Origin: Clavibacter californiensis
GTDB lineage: Bacteria; Actinomycetota; Actinomycetes; Actinomycetales; Microbacteriaceae
Direction of reading: 5' to 3'
NCBI RefSeq assembly: GCF_021952865.1
Contig: NZ_CP040792.1
Location: 2,976,001 to 3,040,000 of the forward strand
DNA: 64,000 nucleotides
Each line of letters begins with the position of its first letter. Position 1 is the stretch's first letter. A program made the translations under genes and the position numbers. This document shows positions 1 through 8,049 of this stretch, in pieces. The notes beneath the pieces are model-generated. The model ran no database searches. It saw nothing but the letters and a program-made list of their open reading frames with translations, and was not told where the DNA came from.

Positions 1-534
1 GCACCACGCTTCGAGGGCGACGTCGCGGATCCGCCGGTCGCGGATGTCCGCCCACTCCACGGCGATCCGCGGCGCCGCGATCGGGTGTCGCACGAGGTCG
101 ACGACGCGGTTCGTGAGGAGCCGCGGCGTCACGCAGCCGGACGCGAGGATCCCCGTCACGGCGACGTCCACGCCCCGCGTGCGCTCGAGCCCCGCGTGCG
201 TGCGCACCACCCAGGCGTCGAGCGCACGGAGGTCGGGCCGGATCGCCCCGACGCGCCCGCCGACCACGACCACCAGGTGCCGCAGCTCCGGCAGGTGATC
301 CGGCACCCTCACGGCACGCAGGCACCGGGCGGCGGCGTGGACCCCGCGGATCCCGCCGGCCTGGGCATCGACGCCCACGACGATCGCGCGGACGGGACGC
401 GGATCCTCCTCGTCCCGGCCGTCGAGCGCGGCGCGCAGGTCGGCGAGCGCCGGGATGGCGTCGCCCGCGAATGCGATGCGCGGCGTCCGCGCCCGGCTGC
501 CGCCGGCGGACGGGTCGACGAGCGGCGCGCGCAT
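1..534 (-). CDS. Unrecognised protein, C-terminal part cut by the window edge
   Basis: An open frame runs leftward from an ATG at 532-534 and leaves the window without a stop, giving 178 visible residues. The start lies one base after the stop of the gene ending at 536, so the two are probably co-transcribed and translationally coupled. The residues look like a folded protein (hydrophobic strands such as RAIVVGVDAQ and LRHLVVVVGG alternate with charged helices). There is no signal peptide or membrane segment. I do not recognise the family. A link to PLP-dependent decarboxylases or racemases is conceivable only because its partner gene faintly resembles their beta domain. Confidence 0.55.
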   Translation of the reverse strand, partial: MRAPLVDPSAGGSRARTPRIAFAGDAIPALADLRAALDGRDEEDPRPVRAIVVGVDAQAGGIRGVHAAARCLRAVRVPDHLPELRHLVVVVGGRVGAIRPDLRALDAWVVRTHAGLERTRGVDVAVTGILASGCVTPRLLTNRVVDLVRHPIAAPRIAVEWADIRDRRIRDVALEAWC

Positions 535-535
535 C

Positions 536-1210
536 TCAGTGCCTCCTCCGGCGACGCGGCGGCACGCGGCGCTCCCCCGCGCCGCGGCCGCCTCGGACGA
601 GCCCCGTCCCCACGGGGCGCCCGCTCAGCCGCACGTCGTGCAGGGCGGGCGATCCCCCGCACGGCACGACGACGAGGTCCCCCGCGGCCAGGTCGTCGGG
701 CAGCGCGACCGCGGCCGTCCCCGACGTCGGCGCGGCCGCGACGATCCGGGCCAGCGACCGGCCGCCGTCCGCCCGGCCGAGGACGCGCGTCTCCGCCCAG
801 CGCGCGTCCACGCCGTCGAGGTGCCCGTCGACGCACACGACGCGCTCCCCGACGGGGCCCGCGAGGACGGCCGTCACCGCCACGACGACGAGCGCGCCGC
901 AGCCGTCCCCGTCGCCACGGATCCCCACGGCATCGCCGGAGTGGACGCACGGGGTCCCGCACACCTCCACGAGCCGCCGCATCGAGACCCCGGCGACCAC
1001 GACGTCGTCGAGCGCGGCGGGCGCGGCCGGCGCGGTCGCGGCCGGTGCATCCGCGCGCGGCGGCGCGACCGCCTCGAGGAGGCTCATCGCCGCACCCCCG
1101 CCGGGCGAGCGAGCACGGGAGGGACGGGGACGGGGACGGGAGGCACGCGGCACGGGAAGGGCATGCGCCCAGTCCACCGCCGCGCGGATCCCGGCCGCGA
1201 GCCCGCTCAC
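536..1210 (-). CDS. Unrecognised protein; possible beta domain of a fold-III PLP decarboxylase
   Basis: 224 residues from a GTG start preceded by an AGGGG-type ribosome binding site; an internal ATG at 1085-1087 is an alternative start that would remove a proline/arginine-rich leader. Near residue 82 the stretch LVEVCGTPCV resembles the GTPxYV entry strand of diaminopimelate/ornithine decarboxylases. The later stretch ALPDDLAAGDLVVVP resembles their C-terminal beta sheet (LPxxLxxGDxLV), but the whole PLP-binding barrel between them is absent. This resemblance is by eye and weak. The gene is divergent from the mannosyltransferase gene (107 bp apart) and heads a two-gene unit with the gene at 1-534. 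Confidence 0.5.
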   Translation of the reverse strand: MSGLAAGIRAAVDWAHALPVPRASRPRPRPSRARSPGGGAAMSLLEAVAPPRADAPAATAPAAPAALDDVVVAGVSMRRLVEVCGTPCVHSGDAVGIRGDGDGCGALVVVAVTAVLAGPVGERVVCVDGHLDGVDARWAETRVLGRADGGRSLARIVAAAPTSGTAAVALPDDLAAGDLVVVPCGGSPALHDVRLSGRPVGTGLVRGGRGAGERRVPPRRRRRH

Positions 1211-1317
1211 GACACCCCTACGGCTCCCGCCGGGAACCTCACGGGGTCCCGACGCGACCGGGATCCCCGGAGCGTCCGCGGCCCGGGCGTCCGCGCACGT
1301 GCATGCGATGATGAGCC

Positions 1318-3060
1318 GTGCCCCACTCGCCCCACCGCCCCGCCGAGCACGTGGACGACGGCACGCAGGCGACCGGCACCCCGGCGACCGGCACCCCGGC
1401 TCCCCTGACCGCGGACACCGCCGTCGACTCGGACGCGACGCCGACCCGGGCGTCCCAGCGCGCCGGCGAGCGCGCGGTCACGGCCCGCGGATCCCGCCTC
1501 GACGACCTCTGGGCGCGCCTCGTCTCCACCCCCGCCCGCCGCCGCGCGCGGCACTGGGGCGGCCCGATAGCCATCACGCTGCTCGCCGCGATCCTCCGGA
1601 TCCAGAGCCTCGGCCACCCGGCGACGCTCGTGTTCGACGAGACCTTCTACGTGAAGGACGCGTGGACCCTCCTCCACCTCGGCTACGAGGGCTCATGGCC
1701 CGACGATCCGAACCCCGACTTCATCGCGGGCCAGACCGACGGCTACCTGCAGGCGCCCGCGTTCGTGGCGCATCCGCCGCTCGGCAAGTGGATCATCGCG
1801 CTCGGCCTCGCGGTGTTCGGGGCGGCGGATCCGGTCGGCTGGCGCATCGCGACGGCCGTCGTCGGCACGCTCGCGGTCGTCCTCCTCATGCTCATCGCCC
1901 GCCGGCTCACGGGCTCCGCGGTCGTCGCGACGATGGCCGGGTTCCTCTTCGCGATCGACGGTCACGCCATCGTCATGAGCCGCATCGCCCTCCTCGACAC
2001 CCACGTGATGTTCTTCGGCCTGCTCGGCTTCGGCGCGATCCTCCTCGACCGCACCTGGCATGAGCGCCGGTTCGAGCGGCTTCTCGCCCTCCGCCGCGCC
2101 GCCCGCCCCGACGACGCGCGGCCGCTGGAGTTCGGCCCGGTCATCCTCTGGCGTCCGTGGCTCATCGCGGCGGGCCTCGCGTTCGGCGCGACCTCCTCCG
2201 TCAAGTGGTCCGGCATCTTCTTCCTCGCGGGCTTCGGCCTCTACGTGGTGCTCACCGACATGCTGCTGCGCCGCCGCCACGGGCTCGCCGCGTGGTTCAC
2301 GGCGGGCGCCGCGGTCCAGGGTCCGGTCTCCTTCCTCCTCCTCGTCCCGCCCGCGATCGCCGCGTTCCTCGCCTCCTACGCGGGCTGGTTCGCGACCTCG
2401 AACGGGTACTTCCGCAACTGGGCGGCCGAGGGCGCGAACGCCTGGCAGGGCGGGCTCGCGTGGGTGCCGCTGCCCCTCCAGAGCCTCTGGCACTACCTCG
2501 CGCAGCAGTACGCGTTCAACGTGGGCCTCGACGTCACGCACCCGTACCGGGCGGATCCCCGGCTCTGGCTGCTCCTCTACCGGCCGACGCAGTTCTACTA
2601 CGAGGGCTACGGGTACGGGGAGTCGGGTTGCACGATCGACGCGTGCTCCGCGTCCATCACCTCGATCGCGAACCCCATCATCTGGTGGCTCTCGGTGGTC
2701 GCGATGCTCTACCTCGTCTACCGGCTGGCCGCCCGCCGCGAGTGGCGCGTGGGCCTCGTGCTCATGGGCATGGTCGTCGGGTACCTGCCGTGGCTGCTCT
2801 ACGTGAACCGCACGGTCTTCCAGTTCTACTCGATCGCCTTCGAGCCGTACCTGATCCTGTGCCTGGCGATGGTGCTGGGCATGATCCTGGGCGACCGCGG
2901 CGATCCCCGTCCTCGGCGCACGCGCGGCATCGTGATCGTCGCCGCGGTCCTCGTCGTGTGCGCGCTCGTGAGCGCGTTCTTCTACCCGCTCTGGGTGGGG
3001 CAGCTCGTGCCGACCTGGTTCTGGCGGCTGCACGCGTGGATCCCGTCGGGGTGGATCTGA
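1318..3060 (+). CDS. pmt: Polyprenyl-phosphate-mannose: protein O-mannosyltransferase
   Basis: 580 residues. The family (GT39, PMT) transfers mannose from polyprenyl-phosphate-mannose to Ser/Thr of proteins as they leave the membrane through Sec. The N-terminal ~80 residues are a hydrophilic Thr/Pro-rich cytoplasmic tail. The first membrane segment follows, then the first outer loop carries the family's acidic pair (D107-E108 in VFDETFYVKDAW). Many further membrane segments and a C-terminal four-helix PMT module (WLLYVNRTVFQFYSI) complete the family pattern; the length is normal for actinobacteria. The GTG start directly follows an in-frame stop, so no longer form is possible. Its stop overlaps the start of the next gene (TGATG), suggesting translational coupling. 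Confidence 0.93.
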   Translation: MPHSPHRPAEHVDDGTQATGTPATGTPAPLTADTAVDSDATPTRASQRAGERAVTARGSRLDDLWARLVSTPARRRARHWGGPIAITLLAAILRIQSLGHPATLVFDETFYVKDAWTLLHLGYEGSWPDDPNPDFIAGQTDGYLQAPAFVAHPPLGKWIIALGLAVFGAADPVGWRIATAVVGTLAVVLLMLIARRLTGSAVVATMAGFLFAIDGHAIVMSRIALLDTHVMFFGLLGFGAILLDRTWHERRFERLLALRRAARPDDARPLEFGPVILWRPWLIAAGLAFGATSSVKWSGIFFLAGFGLYVVLTDMLLRRRHGLAAWFTAGAAVQGPVSFLLLVPPAIAAFLASYAGWFATSNGYFRNWAAEGANAWQGGLAWVPLPLQSLWHYLAQQYAFNVGLDVTHPYRADPRLWLLLYRPTQFYYEGYGYGESGCTIDACSASITSIANPIIWWLSVVAMLYLVYRLAARREWRVGLVLMGMVVGYLPWLLYVNRTVFQFYSIAFEPYLILCLAMVLGMILGDRGDPRPRRTRGIVIVAAVLVVCALVSAFFYPLWVGQLVPTWFWRLHAWIPSGWI

Positions 3061-4064
3061 TGGCCGCCACCGCCTCCCGCCTCCACCCCGCGCTCCCCGG
3101 CCTCGCCGCGGCGGCCGCCGCAGCGCTCGTGGCGTGGGCCGTGCACGCGCTCGTGCCGGCGATCCCGCTGCTCACGGTCGCGGTCGCGCTCGGGATAGTC
3201 GCCGCGCAGATCCCTGCCGCGCGGCCCGCGCTCACCGGCCCGCTGCAGCCCGGCCTCACGCTCGCGTCGAAGCGGCTGATGCGGGTCGGCGTGGTGCTCC
3301 TCGGCCTGCAGCTCGGCCTCTCCGACATCGTGGGCCTCGGCTGGCGCGCCGTGCTCCTCGTGGTGGCGGTCGTCGTGCTCGCGTTCGCGGGCACGTACGC
3401 CATCGCCCGCGCCCTCCGCATGCCGGGCCAGCAGCCGCTCCTCCTCGCCACGGGTTTCTCCATCTGCGGCGCGAGCGCGATCGGCGCGATGGCCGCCGTC
3501 ACGCGCGCGAAGCCCGCCGACCAGGGCGCGCCCGTCGGGCTCGTCACCCTCTGCGGCACCCTCGCGATCGCCGCGCTGCCGCCGCTCGCCGGGCCGCTCG
3601 GCCTCGACGACGTCGCGTTCGGGCACTGGGTCGGCGCGGGCGTGCACGACGTGGGGCAGGTCGTCGCGACGGCGCAGATCGCCGGATCCGCCGCCCTCAC
3701 CATCGCGATCGCCGTGAAGCTCACGCGCGTGCTGCTGCTCGCGCCCGTGGTCGCGATCGCGGGCGTCGTCATGCGCCGCCGCGAGGGTCGCGTCGAGGGC
3801 GCCGCGCGTCCGCCGATCGTGCCGCTGTTCGTGCTCGGATTCCTCGCCGCCGTGCTGGTCCGCACCTTCGTGCCGCTGCCCGCCGGCGTGCTCGACGCCG
3901 CGCAGGTCGTGCAGACGGCGACGCTGGCGATCGCGCTCGTGGCGCTCGGGTCCGCGGTGCGCTTCCGCGAGCTCGTCGGCCAGGGCGGATCCGCGCTCGC
4001 CGCCGGCCTCCTCTCCTGGGCGCTCATCGCGGGCCTCGCGCTCGCGGCGGTGCGCCTGGCCTGA
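3060..4064 (+). CDS. YeiH-family putative sulfate exporter (membrane protein)
   Basis: 334 residues beginning at the ATG that overlaps the mannosyltransferase stop by one base; a longer upstream reading frame is only a shadow of that gene. About ten hydrophobic helices are visible. Family marks of the UPF0324/YeiH group are present: VGVVLLGLQLGL in the first third, TGFSICGASAIGAMAAV in the middle and HWVGAGVHDVGQVVATA later. YeiH proteins are often called sulfate exporters, but the substrate is poorly established. The next gene is the sulfhydrylase metY, so a sulfur link is plausible although that gene has its own promoter. Confidence 0.88.
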   Translation: MAATASRLHPALPGLAAAAAAALVAWAVHALVPAIPLLTVAVALGIVAAQIPAARPALTGPLQPGLTLASKRLMRVGVVLLGLQLGLSDIVGLGWRAVLLVVAVVVLAFAGTYAIARALRMPGQQPLLLATGFSICGASAIGAMAAVTRAKPADQGAPVGLVTLCGTLAIAALPPLAGPLGLDDVAFGHWVGAGVHDVGQVVATAQIAGSAALTIAIAVKLTRVLLLAPVVAIAGVVMRRREGRVEGAARPPIVPLFVLGFLAAVLVRTFVPLPAGVLDAAQVVQTATLAIALVALGSAVRFRELVGQGGSALAAGLLSWALIAGLALAAVRLA

Positions 4065-4162
4065 TCCGCCGGGCCGCCTCCGGCCGCCGGCCCCACCGGT
4101 CGCATGTCGCCGCATTACGCGCCGACCGGGGAACCGTCGGGAGCGCGGGCTAGCGTCGGGTC

Positions 4163-5458
4163 ATGGTCGATCGCGAGTACGGGTTCAAGACGAGGGCGAT
4201 CCACGCGGGCAACATCCCCGACGCCACCACGGGTGCGCGCGCCCTCCCCATCTACCAGTCGAGCGCGTTCGTCTTCGACGACACCGCCGACGCGGCCGCG
4301 CGCTTCGCGCTGCAGAAGTACGGCAACGTCTACTCGCGCCTGTCGAACCCCACCGTCGCCGCGTTCGAGGAGCGGGTCGCGAGCCTCGAGGGCGGCCTCG
4401 GCGCGGTCGCGACGTCGAGCGGGCTGAGCGCGCAGTACATCACCTTCGCCTCGCTCGCGGGCGCCGGCGACCACATCGTCGCCTCCGCCAACCTCTACGG
4501 CGGATCCATCACGCAGCTCGACGTGACCCTCCGCCGCTTCGGAGTCGAGACCACGTTCGTGCAGTCGAGCGACCCGGCCGACTACGCCGCCGCCATCACG
4601 GACCGCACCAAGCTCGTCTTCGCGGAGACGGTCGCGAACCCGTCGGGCGAGATCGCGGACATCGAGGGGCTCGCCGCCGTCGCGCACGCGGCCGGCGTCC
4701 CGCTCGTCATCGACTCCACCATCGCGACCCCGTACCTCAACCGGCCCATCGAGTGGGGCGCCGACATCGTCATCCACTCGGCCACCAAGTTCCTCGGCGG
4801 GCACGGCACCACGCTCGGCGGCGTCGTCGTGGAGTCCGGCCTCTTCGACTGGGAGAGCGCGCGCTTCCCGCTCCTCGACCAGCCCGTGCCGAGCTACGGC
4901 GGCCTCAACTGGACCGGCAACTTCGGCGAGTACGCGTTCCTCACGCGGCTCCGCGCCGAGCAGCTCCGCGACATCGGGCCGGTGCTCGCGCCGCACTCCG
5001 CGTTCCTGCTCGCGCAGGGCGTCGAGACGCTGCCGTACCGGATGCAGGCGCACATCGACAACGCGCGGGCGGTCGCCGAGTGGCTGGATGCGGATCCGCG
5101 CATCACCGCCGTCAACTGGGCCGGCCTCCCCGCGCACCCGCACCACGAGCGGGCGCGCAAGTACCTGCCGACGGGACCCGGATCCGTGTTCACGTTCGAG
5201 GTCGCGGGCGGCCGCGCGGTGGGCCAGCGCTTCATCGAGTCGGTCGAGCTCGCGAGCCACCTCGCCAACATCGGCGACGCCAAGACGCTCGTCATCCACC
5301 CGGCGTCCACGACCCACGCGCAGCTGAGCGAGGCGCAGCTGGTGGACGCGGGCGTGCTGCCCGGGATCGTCCGCATCAGCGTCGGCATCGAGGACGTCGC
5401 CGACATCATCCACGACCTGGACCAGGCGCTGACCGCCGCCACGGAGGGAGCGAAGTGA
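4163..5458 (+). CDS. metY: O-acetylhomoserine/O-acetylserine sulfhydrylase
   Basis: 431 residues, a fold-I PLP enzyme of the Cys/Met metabolism family. Expected reaction: O-acetyl-L-homoserine plus sulfide (or methanethiol) to homocysteine (or methionine) and acetate. The PLP lysine is K209 in HSATKFLGGHGTTLGG; YSRLSNPT near residue 57 and the ATSSGLSAQ loop near 83 bind the cofactor phosphate. The ~430-residue length and the long insert before the C-terminal RISVGIEDVADII favour MetY over the ~380-residue MetB. The start is an ATG with no clear Shine-Dalgarno, 6 bases after TAGCGT (4151-4156), suggesting a leaderless transcript. Its 3' end overlaps the CoA-binding gene by four bases. Confidence 0.93.
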   Translation: MVDREYGFKTRAIHAGNIPDATTGARALPIYQSSAFVFDDTADAAARFALQKYGNVYSRLSNPTVAAFEERVASLEGGLGAVATSSGLSAQYITFASLAGAGDHIVASANLYGGSITQLDVTLRRFGVETTFVQSSDPADYAAAITDRTKLVFAETVANPSGEIADIEGLAAVAHAAGVPLVIDSTIATPYLNRPIEWGADIVIHSATKFLGGHGTTLGGVVVESGLFDWESARFPLLDQPVPSYGGLNWTGNFGEYAFLTRLRAEQLRDIGPVLAPHSAFLLAQGVETLPYRMQAHIDNARAVAEWLDADPRITAVNWAGLPAHPHHERARKYLPTGPGSVFTFEVAGGRAVGQRFIESVELASHLANIGDAKTLVIHPASTTHAQLSEAQLVDAGVLPGIVRISVGIEDVADIIHDLDQALTAATEGAK

Positions 5459-6222
5459 GCTTCGACACCGGCGGCGTGCCGCCCGAGAAGACCGGATCCG
5501 CGCCCCATCCCGCCGCCGGTGCCGCGGGCCTCGACCCGCTCGCCCCTGCCGAGGAGGCCGCGGACCGCGCAGCCGGCGATGCCGCCGAGGCGCACGCCGC
5601 CGACGCGGATGCATCCGCACCCGTCGAGCCCGTCGTGCCCGTCGCGGACCCTGACGCCGACGGCACCCAGACCACGCAGCTCCAGAACGGCCTCACCTGC
5701 GCGATCCCCCGCTCCAGCCCGCTCGCCGCGCTCCTCCGCAGCGAGCGCACGTGGACGGGCCCGAGCGCCAAGGAGCGCCAGGCGATCCTCCGCCGCGCCA
5801 AGTCCATCGCCATCGTCGGCGCCTCGCCGAACCCGGCCCGGTCCAGCTACTTCGTCGGCACGTACCTGCAGCAGTCGAGCGACTACCGCGTGTACTTCGT
5901 GAACCCGAACGCCACCGAGATCCTCGGCCAGAAGGCGTACCCGGACCTCGCCTCGCTGCCCGAGGTTCCCGACATCGTCGACGTCTTCCGGAAGGCGAGC
6001 GACATCCCGTCCGTCGTGGACGACGTGGTCGCGATCGGCGCGCCCGTCATCTGGGTGCAGCTCGGCATCTGGAACCAGGAGGCGGCGGTCGACGCTGAGG
6101 CCCGCGGACTCACGGTCGTGATGGACCGGTGCATCAAGGTCGAGCACGCGCGCTTCCACGGCGGCCTGCACCTGCTCGGCTTCGACACGGGCGTCATCAG
6201 CTCGCGGAAGGCCGCGGTCTAG
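5455..6222 (+). CDS. CoA-binding domain protein (YccU type) with disordered N-terminus
   Basis: 255 residues from the GTG overlapping the metY stop (GTGA), hence translationally coupled. The first ~80 residues are Ala/Asp/Glu/Pro-rich and look disordered. Residues ~115-245 form a Rossmann-like CoA_binding_2 domain: KSIAIVGASPNPARSS (dinucleotide or CoA loop), YRVYFVNPNATEILG, VDVFRKASDIP, WVQLGIWNQEA and VVMDRCIKVEH. Stand-alone domains of this kind bind CoA but have no established reaction. Coupling to metY suggests a role near acetyl-homoserine or sulfur metabolism, which is inference. The long acidic leader is unusual; a GTG further in could be used, but the four-base overlap supports the assigned start. 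Confidence 0.87.
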   Translation: MSFDTGGVPPEKTGSAPHPAAGAAGLDPLAPAEEAADRAAGDAAEAHAADADASAPVEPVVPVADPDADGTQTTQLQNGLTCAIPRSSPLAALLRSERTWTGPSAKERQAILRRAKSIAIVGASPNPARSSYFVGTYLQQSSDYRVYFVNPNATEILGQKAYPDLASLPEVPDIVDVFRKASDIPSVVDDVVAIGAPVIWVQLGIWNQEAAVDAEARGLTVVMDRCIKVEHARFHGGLHLLGFDTGVISSRKAAV

Positions 6223-6240
6223 CGGGGACGCCCGCCCGCA

Positions 6241-6750
6241 TCACCAGCCGAGCGTGCCCGGCGCGCCCTTGAACGGGCCGACCACGCGCGGCGTGATCCA
6301 CCCGCCGTAGAAGTCACCCTCCTGGGCCTCGACCTCGACGCCGTCGACCGTGATGCGGTCCATCCGAGACGGGTACACGGCGATCTTGTCGGCGAGCACC
6401 TCGAAGCCGCGCGTGGGGGACGGGTACCACCAGGCCGCGCGGTCGGCCGTGGCGCCGCCCGCGGTGATGGTGAGGTACGACGCCTCCCCCTTGTACTCGC
6501 ACCACGAACGGCCGGCCGCAGACGAGAGCACGCCCGCGGCGAAGTCGGCGGAGGGCAGGTAGTAGACCGGCGGGTGGCTGGTCTCGAGCACCCGCACCGC
6601 GGATCGGCTCTCGGCCACGACGCGTCCGCCGAGCTCGATCACGATGCGCTCGGACGACGGATCCACGCGCGGCGGTCGCGGATAGTCCCACACGGACTCC
6701 TGCCCCTCGCCGGGGATCTCGCGGGGACGTCGGGCGGGTGGGATGCGCAT
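6241..6750 (-). CDS. DUF427 family protein
   Basis: 169 residues. The central and C-terminal part matches the small beta-rich DUF427 fold: RIVIELGGRVVAESRSAVRV, then VYYLPSADFAAGVL, SWCEYKGEASYLTI and WWYPSPTRGF, ending in FYGGWITPRVVGPFKG. The cluster of aromatic residues around W-CEYKG is typical of the family, whose biochemical role is unknown. The start at 6748-6750 is supported by TACCGT lying exactly 6 bases upstream (6757-6762 on the opposite strand) with no Shine-Dalgarno, a layout repeated through this window. It is a single-gene unit, divergent from the GlsB-like gene. Confidence 0.85.
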   Translation of the reverse strand: MRIPPARRPREIPGEGQESVWDYPRPPRVDPSSERIVIELGGRVVAESRSAVRVLETSHPPVYYLPSADFAAGVLSSAAGRSWCEYKGEASYLTITAGGATADRAAWWYPSPTRGFEVLADKIAVYPSRMDRITVDGVEVEAQEGDFYGGWITPRVVGPFKGAPGTLGW

Positions 6751-6936
6751 GCGCCGACGGTACCGCGGGCTCCTGAGCGCCCCGGGTCCCCCGCCGGGAC
6801 GGGCCTCGCGCCCCCGTCCGGTAAAGACGTATCCACTAAACGTTTTTGCACGAATGGTCCTCCGGGTGCTTGACTGGGGCACGTCCACCCGCATTCGGGT
6901 GTCAACACAGCACGAAATCTTCGAGGAGTAACGCAC

Positions 6937-7197
6937 ATGGGCATCATCGGTTTTCTGGTTCTGGGTCTGATCGCCGGAGCGCTCGCCAAGCTGATCCTCC
7001 CGGGCAAGCAGGGTGGCGGAATCATCGTCACGCTGATCCTGGGCGTCGTCGGGGCCTTCCTCGGCGGCTTCATCGGCAGCGCGCTCTTCAACAAGCCGGT
7101 CGACGGCTTCGACCTCGGCTCGCTCGCGCTCGCCATCGTCGGCGCGATCATCGTCCTGCTGGTCTACGGCGCGATCGTCGGCCGCAAGAAGGCCTAG
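6937..7197 (+). CDS. GlsB/YeaQ/YmgE family stress-response membrane protein
   Basis: 86 residues, very hydrophobic, three membrane helices separated by short glycine-rich turns. GLIAGALAKLILPGKQGGGI followed by LILGVVGAFLGGFI is the hallmark of the transglycosylase-associated (Transgly_assoc) family, small membrane proteins induced by envelope, acid or general stress. It has a good ribosome binding site (GAGGAG eight bases before ATG) and a long AT-richer leader, unlike most neighbours. It is monocistronic and closed by the hairpin at 7214-7257. Confidence 0.92.
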   Translation: MGIIGFLVLGLIAGALAKLILPGKQGGGIIVTLILGVVGAFLGGFIGSALFNKPVDGFDLGSLALAIVGAIIVLLVYGAIVGRKKA

Positions 7198-7213
7198 TCC
7201 TTCCTGCTCCGCG

Positions 7214-7257
7214 GAGCCCTCGTCGCCTGATCCGGACCGGATCGGCGGCGGGGGCTC
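7214..7257 (+). terminator. Hairpin terminator after the GlsB-like gene
   Basis: Two 14-base arms (7214-7227 and 7244-7257) pair with only G-U wobbles as mismatches and enclose a 16-base loop, starting 16 bases after the stop codon. There is no U tract, as is common for actinobacterial terminators. Confidence 0.6.
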
Positions 7258-7371
7258 TCGTCATGCCGTGAGCGGCCGCCTCCCGTGGTCGGCGGCGCGC
7301 AGGTCGGCCATCGTCATGTCGGGATCCTGATCCGGGCGGGTCGCGCCGCGGGGTCTGCCTACGATGACCGC

Positions 7372-8040
7372 ATGCCCGACGCCGCCGCCCCGTCCTCCCC
7401 CTCGCCCTCCCGCTCCCGCACAGCCGCCGTCCTCGTCGCCGTCGCGCTCCCGCCGCTGGCCCTCGCCGCCGCGGGCCTGTCGCACCCGAGCTCGCTCACC
7501 GACGACACCGCGATGCACTGGCGCGACCTGCACATCGCGCTCCTGCCCGTCTTCCCGCTGCTCGCCATCGCGCCGATCATCGTCACGCGCCGCCACGACC
7601 GACGCCTCGGGATCCTCGCGGTCGTCCTCGGCTTCGCCTACGCCGTCTGCTACCAGGCGCTCGACATCCTCGCGGGCATCGCGGCCGGCGCCCTCAAGCT
7701 CGAGGGCGGGCAGGGCGTGACCACCATGTACGCGCTCGCGGACGGGATCGTCGTCACCGGCGTGTGGTCGTACGTCGCGGTCACCGTGCTCGCGAGCGCG
7801 CTCGTGATCCGGCACGCGGGACCGCGGGCGCTGCCGGGAGCGGCGATCGCCGTGGTCGCGGCCGTCTCGTTCGTCGACAGCCACATCTTCTTCCCGCGCG
7901 GCGTGATCACCATGCTCGGCCTCGCGATCGGCTGGACCTGGCTGGCGCTCGCCTCGCGCGGGCCCGCCCGCCGGCCGTCCGGCGCATCCGCGGATCCCGC
8001 GAGCGCCCCCGCCGCCGACCGCGCTGAAACGGCGGCATAG
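7372..8040 (+). CDS. Integral membrane protein of unknown function
   Basis: 222 residues with about six hydrophobic segments: AAVLVAVALPPLALAAAGL, IALLPVFPLLAIAPIIV, LGILAVVLGFAYAV, SYVAVTVLASALVI, AIAVVAAVSFV and ITMLGLAIGWTWLAL. The C-terminal tail is Ala/Pro-rich and hydrophilic. I do not recognise a family. The start at 7372 is preferred over an upstream in-frame codon at 7285: TACGAT lies exactly 6 bases before it, and the extra residues of the longer form are not protein-like. The stop codon TAG is part of the TAGTCT hexamer serving as the likely -10 of sdaA, only 9 bases from that gene's start. Confidence 0.75.
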   Translation: MPDAAAPSSPSPSRSRTAAVLVAVALPPLALAAAGLSHPSSLTDDTAMHWRDLHIALLPVFPLLAIAPIIVTRRHDRRLGILAVVLGFAYAVCYQALDILAGIAAGALKLEGGQGVTTMYALADGIVVTGVWSYVAVTVLASALVIRHAGPRALPGAAIAVVAAVSFVDSHIFFPRGVITMLGLAIGWTWLALASRGPARRPSGASADPASAPAADRAETAA

Positions 8041-8049
8041 TCTGACGGG

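Noticed and set aside
471-2063. Long plus-strand frames across 455-2063
   Set aside because: Arg/Pro/Ala shadows overlapping the leftward genes and the mannosyltransferase; no recognisable domain.
4071-4093. Terminator hairpin after the YeiH-like gene
   Set aside because: Only six paired bases in GC-rich DNA; such hairpins are expected by chance.
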